From: CAZMGT01 sp964565895
GTDB taxonomy: Bacteria > Armatimonadota > Zipacnadia > UBA1398 > CAZMGT01
DNA: 64,000 nucleotides
Reading direction: 5' to 3'
Assembly: GCA_964565895.1 (NCBI GenBank)
Contig: CAZMGT010000002.1
Span: 100,412 to 164,411, forward strand
Positions 36,235-45,556 of the stretch are shown here, piece by piece. The position numbers and the translations under genes were made by a program. Below the pieces are notes generated by a model. The model did no database searches. It had not been told where the DNA came from and saw nothing but the letters and a program-made list of their open reading frames with translations. Each line of letters begins with the position of its first letter. The first letter of the stretch is position 1.

Positions 36235-37380
36235 ATGACGTTCTACGTGCCGACCAAGGTAATCGTTGGCCCGGGAACGCTCGCCGAGGTGCCCGAGCAG
36301 GCCAAACAGCTCGGCGCAAGCCGCGCGGTTGTTGTCTGCGGCAAAAGCGTCGCCCAAAGCGGCTATGCGGAAAAGCTCGCCGAAATGCTCCGCCGCGGGG
36401 GCGTTGAGGCAACGGTGTTTTCCGAGGTCGAGCCCGACCCCTCCGCGCGCACAATCCACCGCGGCGCAGAGCTGCTGCGCGAAAGCGCCGCCGACCTTGT
36501 CGTAGGCATCGGCGGCGGAAGCAGCATGGACGCCGCGAAAGCCATGGCCGCGGTCGCTACTAACGACGTCTCCGTGGTTGACCTCGAGGGCCCGCACGAC
36601 TACCCAAACGACCCACTGCCCATCATCTGCGTGGCGACTACTGCGGGCACGGCCAGCGAAGTTACCCCGTTTGCCGTGGTCACCGATACCGAGCGCAGCT
36701 ACAAGTTCCCGATAATCAGCCCTCAGATTTACCCGAAGGTCGCCGTGCTCGACCCAGAGCTTTTGGCCACTGCTCCCACGGGGGCTCTCGTTGCCGCGGG
36801 GATGGACGCCCTAACCCACGCCATCGAGTCCTACATTTGCAAGGCGGCGCACACCCACACGCAAATGTGCGCGCTTGAGGCGATTCGTCTCATCGGCGAA
36901 AACCTCAGGCGGCTCGTCGCCGACCCCGAAAACATCGAGGCCGCGCAGAACATGCTTGTCGCCTCGAACATCGCCGGCTTTGCGTTTAGCAACACCCGCT
37001 TGGGGGTGGTCCATGCAATGGCCCTGCCCCCTGGGGCGCTGTTCGGCGTTCCCCACGGAATGGCGAACAGCATTCTCCTCCCCCACGGGATGGAGTTTAA
37101 CCTAATTGCCGCCGAGGACAAGTTTTGCGACATCGCCGAGGCGCTGGGCGCAAGCACCGAGGGCCTGTCGCTGCGCGACGGCGCACAACTCGCCGTGGAC
37201 GCCGTGCGCCAGCTCGCCCAGGACATCAACGCTCCCTCGTCGCTTGCCCAGGCCGGCGTTAGCGAGGAGGCCATCCCGCGCATGGCCGAGGACGCCATGA
37301 AAAGCGGGCACATTCCCATTAACCCGCGGCGCGTGACAAAAGAGGACATCGTCGCCCTCTATCACGCGGCGATGGACTAG
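36235..37380 (+). CDS. Iron-containing (group III) alcohol dehydrogenase
   Basis: NAD(P) binding by GIGGGSSMDAAKAMA (GGGS motif) and TTAGTASEVT. Metal ligands D and H in GMDALTHAIESY, and the two His of VVHAMALPPGALFGVPHGMAN. 381 aa. GGAGGTGA lies 5 nt before the chosen ATG; another ATG 15 bp upstream overlaps the ribosome site. Substrate may be an alcohol, aldehyde or sugar-derived compound, perhaps the product of the upstream isomerase. Confidence 0.9.
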   Translation: MTFYVPTKVIVGPGTLAEVPEQAKQLGASRAVVVCGKSVAQSGYAEKLAEMLRRGGVEATVFSEVEPDPSARTIHRGAELLRESAADLVVGIGGGSSMDAAKAMAAVATNDVSVVDLEGPHDYPNDPLPIICVATTAGTASEVTPFAVVTDTERSYKFPIISPQIYPKVAVLDPELLATAPTGALVAAGMDALTHAIESYICKAAHTHTQMCALEAIRLIGENLRRLVADPENIEAAQNMLVASNIAGFAFSNTRLGVVHAMALPPGALFGVPHGMANSILLPHGMEFNLIAAEDKFCDIAEALGASTEGLSLRDGAQLAVDAVRQLAQDINAPSSLAQAGVSEEAIPRMAEDAMKSGHIPINPRRVTKEDIVALYHAAMD

Positions 37381-37393
37381 GAGGGGCCCGTCG

Positions 37394-38080
37394 CTAGCCT
37401 TCCAGGCGATAGCCCACGGCGTGCACCGTTTGGATGATCTTCGGGTTTGAGGGGTCCTCCTCGATCTTCTTGCGCAGCCGGGCGATGTGCATATCCAACG
37501 CGCGGCCCTCGAGCTCCGAGGTCCCCCAAATGTGCTCCATTAGCTCCTCGCGCGTGACCACCCGCCCCGCGTTGCGCACGAGAAACGTTAGGATCTCAAA
37601 CTCCGTCCGCGTAAGCTCAATCTCGCGCGCGCCGACATATGCCGTGTGCCGGCCGAGGTCTATCTTAACCTTTCCCGCCTCGAGCGTCGTCTGGCCCATC
37701 GTCGGCGCGGCATACTCCTTCGCTCGGCGGAGCAGGGCGCGCACGCGCGTGCGAAACTCCGCCGGGCGCACGGGCTTGCCCAGGTAGTCGTCCGCGCCCA
37801 GCTCCATGCCCACGACGAGGTCCGTCTCCTCGTCGCGCCAGGTAACCATTATGATCGGCACGTGCGACTCGCGCCGGAGCACACGGCAGACCTCCAGCCC
37901 GTCCATCCCGGGCATGACCACGTCGAGGATCACCAAGTCGGGGTTCTCCCGCCGGGCAAGCTCCAGCCCTTGCTCCCCGTCGGAAGCCTTGAGCACGTCG
38001 TAGCCTTCGTGTTTAAGCAGCGTCTCATATAGCTCCAGCGCTTCTGGATCGTCGTCAATGACCAAAATCCGCGCGCTCAA
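37394..38080 (-). CDS. OmpR-family response regulator
   Basis: Receiver domain (about 1-118) with acidic pocket IDDDPE, phospho-Asp in VILDVVMPGMDG, and the Lys in LGKPVRP. Then a winged-helix output domain (about 130-226; ELTRTEFEILTFLVRNAGRVV and DMHIARLRKKIEEDP). TTG start with AAGGGAA upstream. No adjacent kinase, so an orphan; the histidine kinases at 39734 and 43459 are candidates. Convergent with the dehydrogenase gene, 13 bp apart. Confidence 0.93.
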   Translation of the reverse strand: MSARILVIDDDPEALELYETLLKHEGYDVLKASDGEQGLELARRENPDLVILDVVMPGMDGLEVCRVLRRESHVPIIMVTWRDEETDLVVGMELGADDYLGKPVRPAEFRTRVRALLRRAKEYAAPTMGQTTLEAGKVKIDLGRHTAYVGAREIELTRTEFEILTFLVRNAGRVVTREELMEHIWGTSELEGRALDMHIARLRKKIEEDPSNPKIIQTVHAVGYRLEG

Positions 38081-38136
38081 CGTTTACATTCCCTTCCCAG
38101 GCGAACTCTCCCGCCGCCTACGCCCCCGAGCCCGAA

Positions 38137-38808
38137 CTACGGGCGGTAGGGATAGCCCGACCTCGGCCGCGACCGCTCCGTGGCGCGCCACAGCGCCTCG
38201 TTGTCTTCCTCGGCCATCTCCTCGCGGCGGCGCAGGGGCTTGTAGTCCACGGCGTTTGCGCGCACCGTCTTGCGAAACTCCGCCTCGTTGGCGAGCAGCA
38301 GATGCAGCGTGCCCTCGGCGCGCGCCTCGGCGACTTGCCGCCGCCACTCGTGGGCGAGGACCTCCTCGCGCGAATAAGGCTTGGGAGTGGGCGCGAGCGG
38401 GGCGACTTCCTCCGCGGGAGCGGCCTCCTCCGCCGCTTCCTCCGGGGCGGCCTCCTCGGGCTCCGCCTTTTCCGCGGGTGCTTGCTCAGGCGCCGGGGTC
38501 GCCTCCCCCTTCGGGGTCACCTCAATGGGCGCAGCCCCCGCGCCCTCCTCGAGTGCAGCACCCTCGGCTTCCTCGAGCATCTTCTCCTCTTCCGCGGTCT
38601 GCCGGGCCTTGCGCGCGGCAACCTTTTTCGCCTTCCCCGGCTGCTTGCCCAACTCGCGCGCAATGCGCGGAATATTCTGCCCCACTACAGGCAGCAGCGC
38701 AGGCTCGGGCCCCGCCGCGCGCGCCAAAATCTCCCCGCCCCAGACAAATGCGGCGAGCGCCCCCACGACGCACGTCGCTATCCCTAGCGCAAATATCGCC
38801 CTGCTCAC
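38137..38808 (-). CDS. Membrane-anchored Ala/Glu-rich protein of unknown function
   Basis: One N-terminal membrane helix (AIFALGIATCVVGALAAFVW) is followed by a basic segment (KAKKVAARKARQTA), a long low-complexity Ala/Glu/Pro stretch (about 70-140), and a charged C-terminal part (SREEVLAHEWRRQVAEARAE) that may be helical. I recognise no domain. GTG start after GGGGAAGGGACA. Base composition is typical of its neighbours, so it appears native. Confidence 0.6.
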   Translation of the reverse strand: MSRAIFALGIATCVVGALAAFVWGGEILARAAGPEPALLPVVGQNIPRIARELGKQPGKAKKVAARKARQTAEEEKMLEEAEGAALEEGAGAAPIEVTPKGEATPAPEQAPAEKAEPEEAAPEEAAEEAAPAEEVAPLAPTPKPYSREEVLAHEWRRQVAEARAEGTLHLLLANEAEFRKTVRANAVDYKPLRRREEMAEEDNEALWRATERSRPRSGYPYRP

Positions 38809-38872
38809 TGTCCCTTCCCCTCGCTTCCACTGTACGCCCTCGCCGCACGACTAGCAAGCGGCCTAAGCTGCG

Positions 38873-39694
38873 CTACCACGTCAGCTCCATGCCGTCGAAC
38901 GCTACTTCTACCCCCTGCGGCTCAAGGCGCTCTACGAGCTCGTCGTGCAGCAAAAGCCCGTTGTGCGAAAAATGCGTGGCCACAAACCGCGTGCCCTCGT
39001 CCACGCAGCCGATCTCCGCGAGCTTGGCCTTTACAGACAAAACGTCGGGAATTCCAAGATGGTTTTCCCCACACTGGCGCTTGCCGCAAGTGCAGTCCAT
39101 GACAACAACGCTCAGCCGCTTACCCGCGAGGAACTCCCATGTCTCCTCGGGATACCACCCCGTGTCGTTGCCCTGGAGCAGGTAGCGCCCGTTGGCGCAA
39201 AGGAGGAAGTTCAGCGCGACCTCTTCCTCTGCGGCGTGGCTGGCGACGATCGGCGTGGCCTCCAGGCCGTCGGGCAGGGAAACGGGGCGAAACGGCTCTA
39301 GCTCGACAAACTGCACGCTCAGAAGCTCCAGCTCCTCCGCGCCCTGGCGCAGCTTGCGCCCCACGGCGGCGTTGCCGTAAATACGCAGGGGCGCGGGGGG
39401 CACACCGGCCCAGAATCCCTTGCGCCTCATGTTTAGCTCGTGCGCGCAAAAGTGGTCCTGGTGGCTGTGCGTTATCAGCAGGTCGGTAATGTTCGCCAGG
39501 CAAATGCCAAACCGTACCGACTGCACGTAGATATCCGGCCCAAAGTCAATGAGCACGCGGCGGCCCACGAGATAGGCCGCCCGCAAGCGCAGGTTCTTGC
39601 CCCCCAGCTCGCGCGCCTTGCGGCACACTGCGCAGTCGCAAAAAATTCCCGGCCAGCCCTCTGCGGCCGCCGTGCCAAGGATCTTAAACCTCAT
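38873..39694 (-). CDS. Metallo-beta-lactamase-fold hydrolase, PhnP/PqqB-like
   Basis: THSHQDHFCAHE is the HxHxDH metal motif; NDTGWYPEE and ATHFSHNGLL supply the later Asp and His ligands. The N-terminal FCDCAVCRKARELGG matches the extra cysteine-rich zinc site of PhnP-type phosphodiesterases. 273 aa, ATG start. Likely hydrolyses a cyclic phosphate or related ester; the natural substrate is unknown. Confidence 0.82.
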   Translation of the reverse strand: MRFKILGTAAAEGWPGIFCDCAVCRKARELGGKNLRLRAAYLVGRRVLIDFGPDIYVQSVRFGICLANITDLLITHSHQDHFCAHELNMRRKGFWAGVPPAPLRIYGNAAVGRKLRQGAEELELLSVQFVELEPFRPVSLPDGLEATPIVASHAAEEEVALNFLLCANGRYLLQGNDTGWYPEETWEFLAGKRLSVVVMDCTCGKRQCGENHLGIPDVLSVKAKLAEIGCVDEGTRFVATHFSHNGLLLHDELVERLEPQGVEVAFDGMELTW

Positions 39695-39733
39695 CGCTCG
39701 TGCCTCGTTCTCATCAACAACCGCCGCTGCGCC

Positions 39734-40444
39734 CTAGCACTCCGCGCAGGGCAAACGCACGATCACGCACCGGCCGTCTCTCTCCAGCTCGCCCCCGTGC
39801 TGGCGGGCAATCGCCGCGCACGCGCTAAAGCACAGCTCCGCCGCCCAGCCACTCGCGCCTCCATCGCCCGCGCGCTCCGCCGGCGCCCCCTGGCCCGCCG
39901 GCTCCTCGACGATCTCCACCCGCGCCGCGTGGCCCTCGCGCCGCGCACGCAGGGCGACGCTCCCTCCGCCTGCGGCGCGTACGTTGTCGATCGCCGCCAG
40001 ACAAAGCCCGAGAAAAAGCTGGCGCAAAAGGGGCGCATCCCCGCGCACGGTTAGCGCCTCGTCGTCCAGCGCGGGCGAAAGCACAACGTTGGAGTGGCGC
40101 GCCTTTGTGCTCAAAATCTCGGCCACCTGGGCGAACAGGTCGCGCAGGGAAACGGACTCCTCCGTCCCCTGTGGCCCCTCGCCCACCTTGCCGATGGCCT
40201 CGGTGGACTGCGAGAGCTTTTGCACGAGCTCGTTCAGCGCCGTCGCCCGCTCGCGCACGGCGGGGTCGGTCGCCGTCATCGCCAAGAGCTGGGCCAACCC
40301 GGAGAGGCTGGCCAGGCTGTTGTTGATGTTATGCACCAAGCTGGGAACAAGCTGCCCCAGCAAAAGCACGCGATGGTTCTCGATAACCTGCGCGTCGCTC
40401 TCCAAAGAGCGGTTTTCTCCTTCCCCCCGCGTCTCTGTGCTCAC
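39734..40444 (-). CDS. Histidine kinase-like protein with degenerate ATPase domain
   Basis: The dimerisation helix LVPSLVHNINNSLASLSGLA has an H-x-x-N-N H-box like NtrB-type kinases. The ATPase part is odd: the N-box reads LFLGLCLAAIDNVRAAGGG and the G-boxes are barely recognisable, so kinase activity is uncertain. It may be a phosphatase or scaffold. I start at the GTG after GGAGGGGACAACC; longer frames run back into the neighbour. No sensor domain is present (236 aa). Confidence 0.65.
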   Translation of the reverse strand: MSTETRGEGENRSLESDAQVIENHRVLLLGQLVPSLVHNINNSLASLSGLAQLLAMTATDPAVRERATALNELVQKLSQSTEAIGKVGEGPQGTEESVSLRDLFAQVAEILSTKARHSNVVLSPALDDEALTVRGDAPLLRQLFLGLCLAAIDNVRAAGGGSVALRARREGHAARVEIVEEPAGQGAPAERAGDGGASGWAAELCFSACAAIARQHGGELERDGRCVIVRLPCAEC

Positions 40445-40472
40445 GGTTGTCCCCTCCACGTCGCGCTTGGCG

Positions 40473-42524
40473 TTACTTGGAAATTGGAATATGGACCAAG
40501 ACCAATGTTTCGTGGCCCCCGCGCACCTTTTCCCCATCGACTTCGGGGGGCAGCGGATTGTTGACCGCCCAGGCCACAAGCATCGCCTCGTCTGCGTTGC
40601 AAAATGCTCCCCCGTTGTTCTCCACAACCGCGCGCAACACCGCCCGACGGCTGTCTCCCGAGCTAGGCCTCGGCGTACTGTCTATCTTCGCTTGGAGCGC
40701 CGACTCGCACTCCGGGCCGCGCTGTTCGAGCTCCAACAAAATGCGCCGATACTGCTCCTCGTCCGCGGGAGGCGCGCCCGCGAACGAAGTGGAAAACCAC
40801 CGCTTTTCCAGGGCTTCGTCCAGTTTCATGAGGACGTCTTTTTTGATCCCGGGCACGATAGTGCCGACAAACTCGGCCGTCCCCCGATAGCACAGCACAG
40901 CATCCTCAAGCTGCAGCCCCGTGCGATTGTCGATTGTCCCGCGAAGGCAGCCTCCCACGCGGACAAGCCGCGCCTCAAGCGGACCGTCGAAGCGCAGGAC
41001 GGCCTCCGCGCCAAGCCAGCGCTCGCTCCACATGCCTACGCCAAACTCGCGGGCAACATTTTCTTCGCCTTCTTGGAACACGCGCAGCTCTGCATCCTGA
41101 GGCACAGGATATGTCCCCACTGCCCCCGCCTGCAAGGGAAGAAAAATCGCCGCCCCTTCTCCGTCAAAGCGCACGTTATACTCCGCTCGCCTGCCGGAGA
41201 AGATTTGCGTATAGCTGCGCACCCGGCCGTAACGCGAGCCCGAGCGCATCTCCACCGCGCACGCCGTGCGCACCGTCGTCGCTAAGCCTCTCTCTCGCAC
41301 GCCAATGGCATATGCTACCGCGGTGAATACAGCAACGATAACTATTGTGGTCAGCCAAGCAAGCTCCCGCCGCCGCAGCGCATGCAGAACAAGGTAGTTC
41401 ACCGGAACGAGGCACACCGCGTATAGCGCAAGGAACAGGCCAACGAAAAGCATCGAGGGATGGTGCTTCCGCCCCTCAGCAAACGCGCTGCGTACCAGCC
41501 CCAGCTCGTTAATCGTCCGCACGTAGCCGTGCGCGCGCCAGCGCGCCTCGGCAAGCACCCGCGCGAACACGTCGGCCATGCCGGGCCAACTGCGCAGGGG
41601 CTCGGCCAACGGCGAAAAGGCGAAAAACCACACCCTTCCCATGCCCAGCGTGCGCCGGGCAATGAGCGGCACGCCGTCCTGGCGCAGGCAAACCTCGCCT
41701 GCGGCCAACTCGCCCGTGGTCACGGCAACAGGGCCGGCTGGCTCGGGCGTTGCCCCTGCCCACGCGGCAAGCTTCCCCGCGTCGCCGAGCACCTGGCAGC
41801 CCCGCGGCGCGATGGGCAGGAGCCCCGCAAGCGGGCTGTCCGCAAGCTCGCGCCACCTCTCCCCGCCCCAGACAACGAGCGTTTCCCCGCGCGCCACCCA
41901 GCGCGCGATGGCTTGCGCCTGCGCCGTGGTCAGCTTCTGCGCTGCACGCGGCCCGAGGACGACAACGTCCGCGCCGTCATACCCTTCCCAGCGCTCGGGC
42001 GCCAGCTCCGCGGGGACGACGGCGACCGCGGTTTTCCACTCAACCGCCGCGGCGAAGTTGCGCGCCTCGGGCCGCGGGGGGATGAACCTTTTCCCCATGG
42101 CATAAAAAAAGCGCGGGCGAATCCTCTCCTCGCAAACCAGCGCAATAAGCGCATCGCCCCGGAGGAAATTCCGCACGCGCGCCGTGTGGCTCGTCGGTCG
42201 CCCGCGATCGGGGCGGAAGGCGACGACCACGTCGTCCACATACTCCCAGCGGGGGAACATATAAAGAAAAACGCGCTTTGTCGCCCCCGCGGGGAGCTCA
42301 ACGCGCCGGCAGACAACGCTCCCCTCGTGCCCCTTTAGCGCGGCGCAAAGCACCCCCTGCGTGCTTTCGCCGGTGTTCTTAAGATCCACGGAGATCGGCC
42401 AAAAGTGCGACCTGCGCACATTGCCGTCGAGCCCAGGGCGGACGGTAAACAGCACCTGCTGCGCGCAGGCGGGGAAAGCCACGCCTAAAGCGCACGCGAA
42501 AGCGAAAGCGACGACACGCCTCAT
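40473..42524 (-). CDS. Membrane protein with glutamine-amidotransferase-like extracytoplasmic domain
   Basis: Signal peptide at 1-21 (ACAQ). A beta-sandwich (about 25-110) is followed by a class-I GATase-like fold (about 150-330: YDGADVVVLGPRAAQKL, AIARWVARGETLVVWGGE, GMGRVWFFAFSPLAEPLRSW) without a catalytic Cys. Two membrane helices (about 355-415) and a further beta domain come after. The layout resembles BatA-like or vWA-associated membrane proteins of unknown role. 683 aa, ATG start. Confidence 0.6.
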   Translation of the reverse strand: MRRVVAFAFACALGVAFPACAQQVLFTVRPGLDGNVRRSHFWPISVDLKNTGESTQGVLCAALKGHEGSVVCRRVELPAGATKRVFLYMFPRWEYVDDVVVAFRPDRGRPTSHTARVRNFLRGDALIALVCEERIRPRFFYAMGKRFIPPRPEARNFAAAVEWKTAVAVVPAELAPERWEGYDGADVVVLGPRAAQKLTTAQAQAIARWVARGETLVVWGGERWRELADSPLAGLLPIAPRGCQVLGDAGKLAAWAGATPEPAGPVAVTTGELAAGEVCLRQDGVPLIARRTLGMGRVWFFAFSPLAEPLRSWPGMADVFARVLAEARWRAHGYVRTINELGLVRSAFAEGRKHHPSMLFVGLFLALYAVCLVPVNYLVLHALRRRELAWLTTIVIVAVFTAVAYAIGVRERGLATTVRTACAVEMRSGSRYGRVRSYTQIFSGRRAEYNVRFDGEGAAIFLPLQAGAVGTYPVPQDAELRVFQEGEENVAREFGVGMWSERWLGAEAVLRFDGPLEARLVRVGGCLRGTIDNRTGLQLEDAVLCYRGTAEFVGTIVPGIKKDVLMKLDEALEKRWFSTSFAGAPPADEEQYRRILLELEQRGPECESALQAKIDSTPRPSSGDSRRAVLRAVVENNGGAFCNADEAMLVAWAVNNPLPPEVDGEKVRGGHETLVLVHIPISK

Positions 42525-42613
42525 GGCACACCGCCTTGCGCCAGGGTCAAAAACCGCAAAAGGGACTATCCTCCTGCGCAGCGCCCGCCGGCCGAGGCCT
42601 TCGCCCGCAAAAC

Positions 42614-43363
42614 CTAGGAGACGAGCGAGGCCAAAACCTCGTCGGACACCTCGAAGTTGGAGTACGTGCGCTGGACGTCGTCGTGCTCTTCCAGAGCGTC
42701 GATTAGCTTGAGCACTTGCTCCGCTTGGTTCTTGTCCAGGGGAACAGTGGTCGAGGGGAGCATGCTCACTTCTGCCGAGGTATAGCCGATGCCCGCGTTG
42801 GTCAGGGCATCACGCACCGCCTCGAAGTCGCTCGGCGCGCAAAGCACCTGCCACGAGTCGCCTTCGTCCTTAATGTCCTCCGCGCCGGCCTCCAGGGCGA
42901 CCTCCATCAGCGTATCCTCGTCCGTTTGCGACTTTTCCACGTTAATAACGCCCTTTTGCTCGAACATCCAAGCCACACAGCCGCTCTCCCCAAGGTTCCC
43001 GCCGTATCTGTTAAACAGGTTGCGCAACTCGGCCACCGTGCGGTTGCGGTTGTCCGTCATTACCTCGAGCAAAATGGCCACCCCGTGCGGCCCATAGCCC
43101 TCGTAGGTCAGCTCCTCGTAGGTCTCGCTCTCCAGCTCGCCCGTGCCTTTTTTGATCGCCCGCTCGATATTCTCCTTGGGCATATTAACGTCGCGCGCCG
43201 CCTGAATGGCGATGCGCAGGCGGCTGTTCGTGCTCGGGTCGCCCCCGCCCATGCGCGCGGCGACCATAATCTCGCGCGCCACTTTGGTAAACAGCTTGCC
43301 CTTGCGGGCGTCTTGGGCGCTTTTTCTAATGCGAATGTTGTGCCACTTAGAGTGTCCTGCCAT
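42614..43363 (-). CDS. YebC/PmpR-family protein
   Basis: Canonical N-terminus AGHSKWHNIRIRKSAQDARK and family motifs PKENIERAIKKGTGE, YEGYGPHGVAILLEV and GCVAWMFEQKG. Full length (249 aa). Family members are transcriptional regulators, and recent work on relatives points to relief of ribosome stalling. The position after the large membrane protein gives no hint of its target. Confidence 0.95.
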   Translation of the reverse strand: MAGHSKWHNIRIRKSAQDARKGKLFTKVAREIMVAARMGGGDPSTNSRLRIAIQAARDVNMPKENIERAIKKGTGELESETYEELTYEGYGPHGVAILLEVMTDNRNRTVAELRNLFNRYGGNLGESGCVAWMFEQKGVINVEKSQTDEDTLMEVALEAGAEDIKDEGDSWQVLCAPSDFEAVRDALTNAGIGYTSAEVSMLPSTTVPLDKNQAEQVLKLIDALEEHDDVQRTYSNFEVSDEVLASLVS

Positions 43364-43458
43364 GCCCCAACACGCCCTCGCTGCAGAGCATACTTTGCGG
43401 AAAACAACACCGCCGCTGATTATGCCGAACAGGTAAAACCGCTGTCAAGCAACGCCGC

Positions 43459-44847
43459 TTACTGCTCCCCCTGCGGCGGCTTTAGCGGCAGAGTCACGGT
43501 AAACGTCGTCCCCTTGCCCGGCTCGCTTTCGAAGGTAATCTCCCCGCCGTGGATCTCCACCAGGTGCTTGCACAAATATAGGCCCACGCCCGCCCCGCGA
43601 ATGGCCTTCGTCTTTGGGTCGCGGATGCGATAAAACGGGGTAAACAGCCCCTTCGCCTGCTCTGGCGAAATCCCGTAGCCTTGGTCTACCACGTCAATGC
43701 GTGCCCGATCGCCCTCCACCCGCGCGCGAACGACAACGGGGTTTCCCGCGGGCGAGTACTTCGCCGCGTTGCTCAGCAGGTTAAGCAGCACCTGGAGCAC
43801 CTTGTCGCGGTCCGCGGTAATCTCCCCCACGTTCTCGTCGATCTCCGCGCTCACCGGGCAGCGGTCCGAAGCGGCGAGGTGCATGCGGATGGCGTCGCGG
43901 ATCAACTGCCCCAGGTCGAACGTTTCGTAGACAAGCTCAATTGCCTTGCCCGCCTCAATGCGGCTAATGTCCAAAAAGCCGCTCACCATGCGGTCCAGCC
44001 GGTCGATCTCGCTGGCGATGGTGCGCAGCATTTCCTTGCGCACCTCGTCGCCCACCTTGCCCTCCTCGAGCAGATGCGCGCAGCCCTTAACCGAGGTCAG
44101 CGGCGAGCGCAGCTCGTGGGCGACGAACGAAATAAGGTCGCTTTTCATCTGGTCCAAAACCTTAAGCTCGGTAACATCGCTGAGCACGCACACGTGGCCG
44201 AGGATGTCGCCGTTTCGCGCAATGGGCTCGATCTGCGCGCTGAGGAACAGCCGCTGCCCTCCGCGGCTGGCGTCGATCTCCCCGCGCACGGTCTCCTGCT
44301 CCGCGGCAAACGCCTGCTCAAACAGCTCGCGCAGCCCCTCCGTCTCCAGCGCGCTGAGGATGGACTGGCCCACGAGGTCGTCGCCCAGGCCGAGCAGCCG
44401 CCGCGCCGCGGGGTTGATCAGCCGCACGCGGTGCTCCCTGTCCGTTACGATCAGTCCGTCGCCCATGCTTGCCACGATGGCGTCGAGCGAAACTTCTAGT
44501 TCGCGGATCTCCTCGGCCAGTTGCCGGCGCTCGGCCTCCAGCGCGCTGACCATCTCTTCCACGCTGCGCTTGGCCGTGGCGTAATAGCGGGCGACTTGCT
44601 TTAGCGCGGAGATAACCTCGGGGTCGTCGCTGAGCATATACACCGAGCCCCGCCGCCGGAGCAACCCCGCGGCGACCATCTCGTCGAGGGTCTCGGCAAG
44701 CTCCGCCTCGCCGTAGCCGATCCACCGCGCAAGCGAGGCTGCCGTGTCCATCGTGTGGGGGTTGTTTATGAAGAACAGGGCCAGGTCCAGCTTGGCCTTC
44801 GTGTCCAGCTTGCTGCTGACAAACTCCGCGGGATCGCGCTCAGCCAT
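43459..44847 (-). CDS. Sensor histidine kinase with winged-helix, PAS, HisKA and HATPase domains
   Basis: Residues about 10-85 resemble a winged helix-turn-helix (KLDLALFFINNPHTMDTAAS, ELAETLDEMVAAGLLRRRGS). A coiled coil, a PAS domain (about 125-240, GDGLIVTDREHRVRLINPAA), an H-box FVAHELRSPLTSVKG, and an ATPase with NLLSNAAKYSP, DQGYGISPE and GAGVGLYLCK follow. No membrane span, so soluble. ATG start with GGGAAGG. The N-terminal winged helix in front of a kinase is unusual; it may bind DNA or a partner. Confidence 0.85.
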   Translation of the reverse strand: MAERDPAEFVSSKLDTKAKLDLALFFINNPHTMDTAASLARWIGYGEAELAETLDEMVAAGLLRRRGSVYMLSDDPEVISALKQVARYYATAKRSVEEMVSALEAERRQLAEEIRELEVSLDAIVASMGDGLIVTDREHRVRLINPAARRLLGLGDDLVGQSILSALETEGLRELFEQAFAAEQETVRGEIDASRGGQRLFLSAQIEPIARNGDILGHVCVLSDVTELKVLDQMKSDLISFVAHELRSPLTSVKGCAHLLEEGKVGDEVRKEMLRTIASEIDRLDRMVSGFLDISRIEAGKAIELVYETFDLGQLIRDAIRMHLAASDRCPVSAEIDENVGEITADRDKVLQVLLNLLSNAAKYSPAGNPVVVRARVEGDRARIDVVDQGYGISPEQAKGLFTPFYRIRDPKTKAIRGAGVGLYLCKHLVEIHGGEITFESEPGKGTTFTVTLPLKPPQGEQ

Positions 44848-44952
44848 GTGCCTTCCCACGCCCCAACCAAGTCGGTCCTCCGGCACGCCGCTCCACTGCT
44901 CCGATACCCACGGCGCGGCGCCCCGAAACCGCCCCTTGCCCGAAAGCCGCTC

Positions 44953-45399
44953 CTAGTGCTCCAGCAGGTAGGCGTAGCTCCGCGTGCCCGTCTCCCGAAA
45001 CCCCACGCTCTGCACAAACTCCGCCGCCCCGACAAGGTTTTCCGGCACGGCGATTAAGATCGCCTTCGGCCGTCCGCGCTGCGCCGCCTCGATGGAGTGC
45101 TGCACCAGCGCTGTGCCCACGCCTAGCCGGCGGTAATGCTTGTCTACCACGAGCGTCTCGATAACCCAAATTAGCCCCCTAAACTCGAGGGAAATGCGCT
45201 TGGCGATGGACATCGCCCCTACCGGCGCTTCGTCCAAAAACGCCAGGTAGGTGCTGCTTCGCGCGTCGCGAATCGTTTGCAGGGCCGCCTCTTTTAGCTC
45301 TCCCGTCGGGTCCTCGCCATAGTACTGCACGAGCAACTGGCAGAACGCATCAAGGTCGCGCACCTGGGCAGGTACTATGCGCACCGGGGCCCGTTGCAA
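44953..45399 (-). CDS. GNAT-family N-acetyltransferase
   Basis: Acetyl-CoA binding motif A is visible as WVIETLVVDKHYRRLGVGTALVQ (central R-x-x-G-x-G/A pattern RRLGVG) followed by an alpha helix, and motif B is AAEFVQSVGFRETGTRSY. 148 aa. TTG start supported by GGAGGAG seven nt upstream. Substrate not determinable. Confidence 0.85.
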   Translation of the reverse strand: MQRAPVRIVPAQVRDLDAFCQLLVQYYGEDPTGELKEAALQTIRDARSSTYLAFLDEAPVGAMSIAKRISLEFRGLIWVIETLVVDKHYRRLGVGTALVQHSIEAAQRGRPKAILIAVPENLVGAAEFVQSVGFRETGTRSYAYLLEH

Positions 45400-45556
45400 T
45401 AGCTATCTCCTCCCCGCCTCCGTCGCACAAGCCGCCGGCCCCCGCTGCATTATAGCAATGCTCCTCGTCGCTCACAACTAAGCGCACGGCCACCGGGCCC
45501 GGACGCATCGCACCATACGCCCCGCTCCCCTCCCCCTCCCTTGTCTCGCTCCCACA

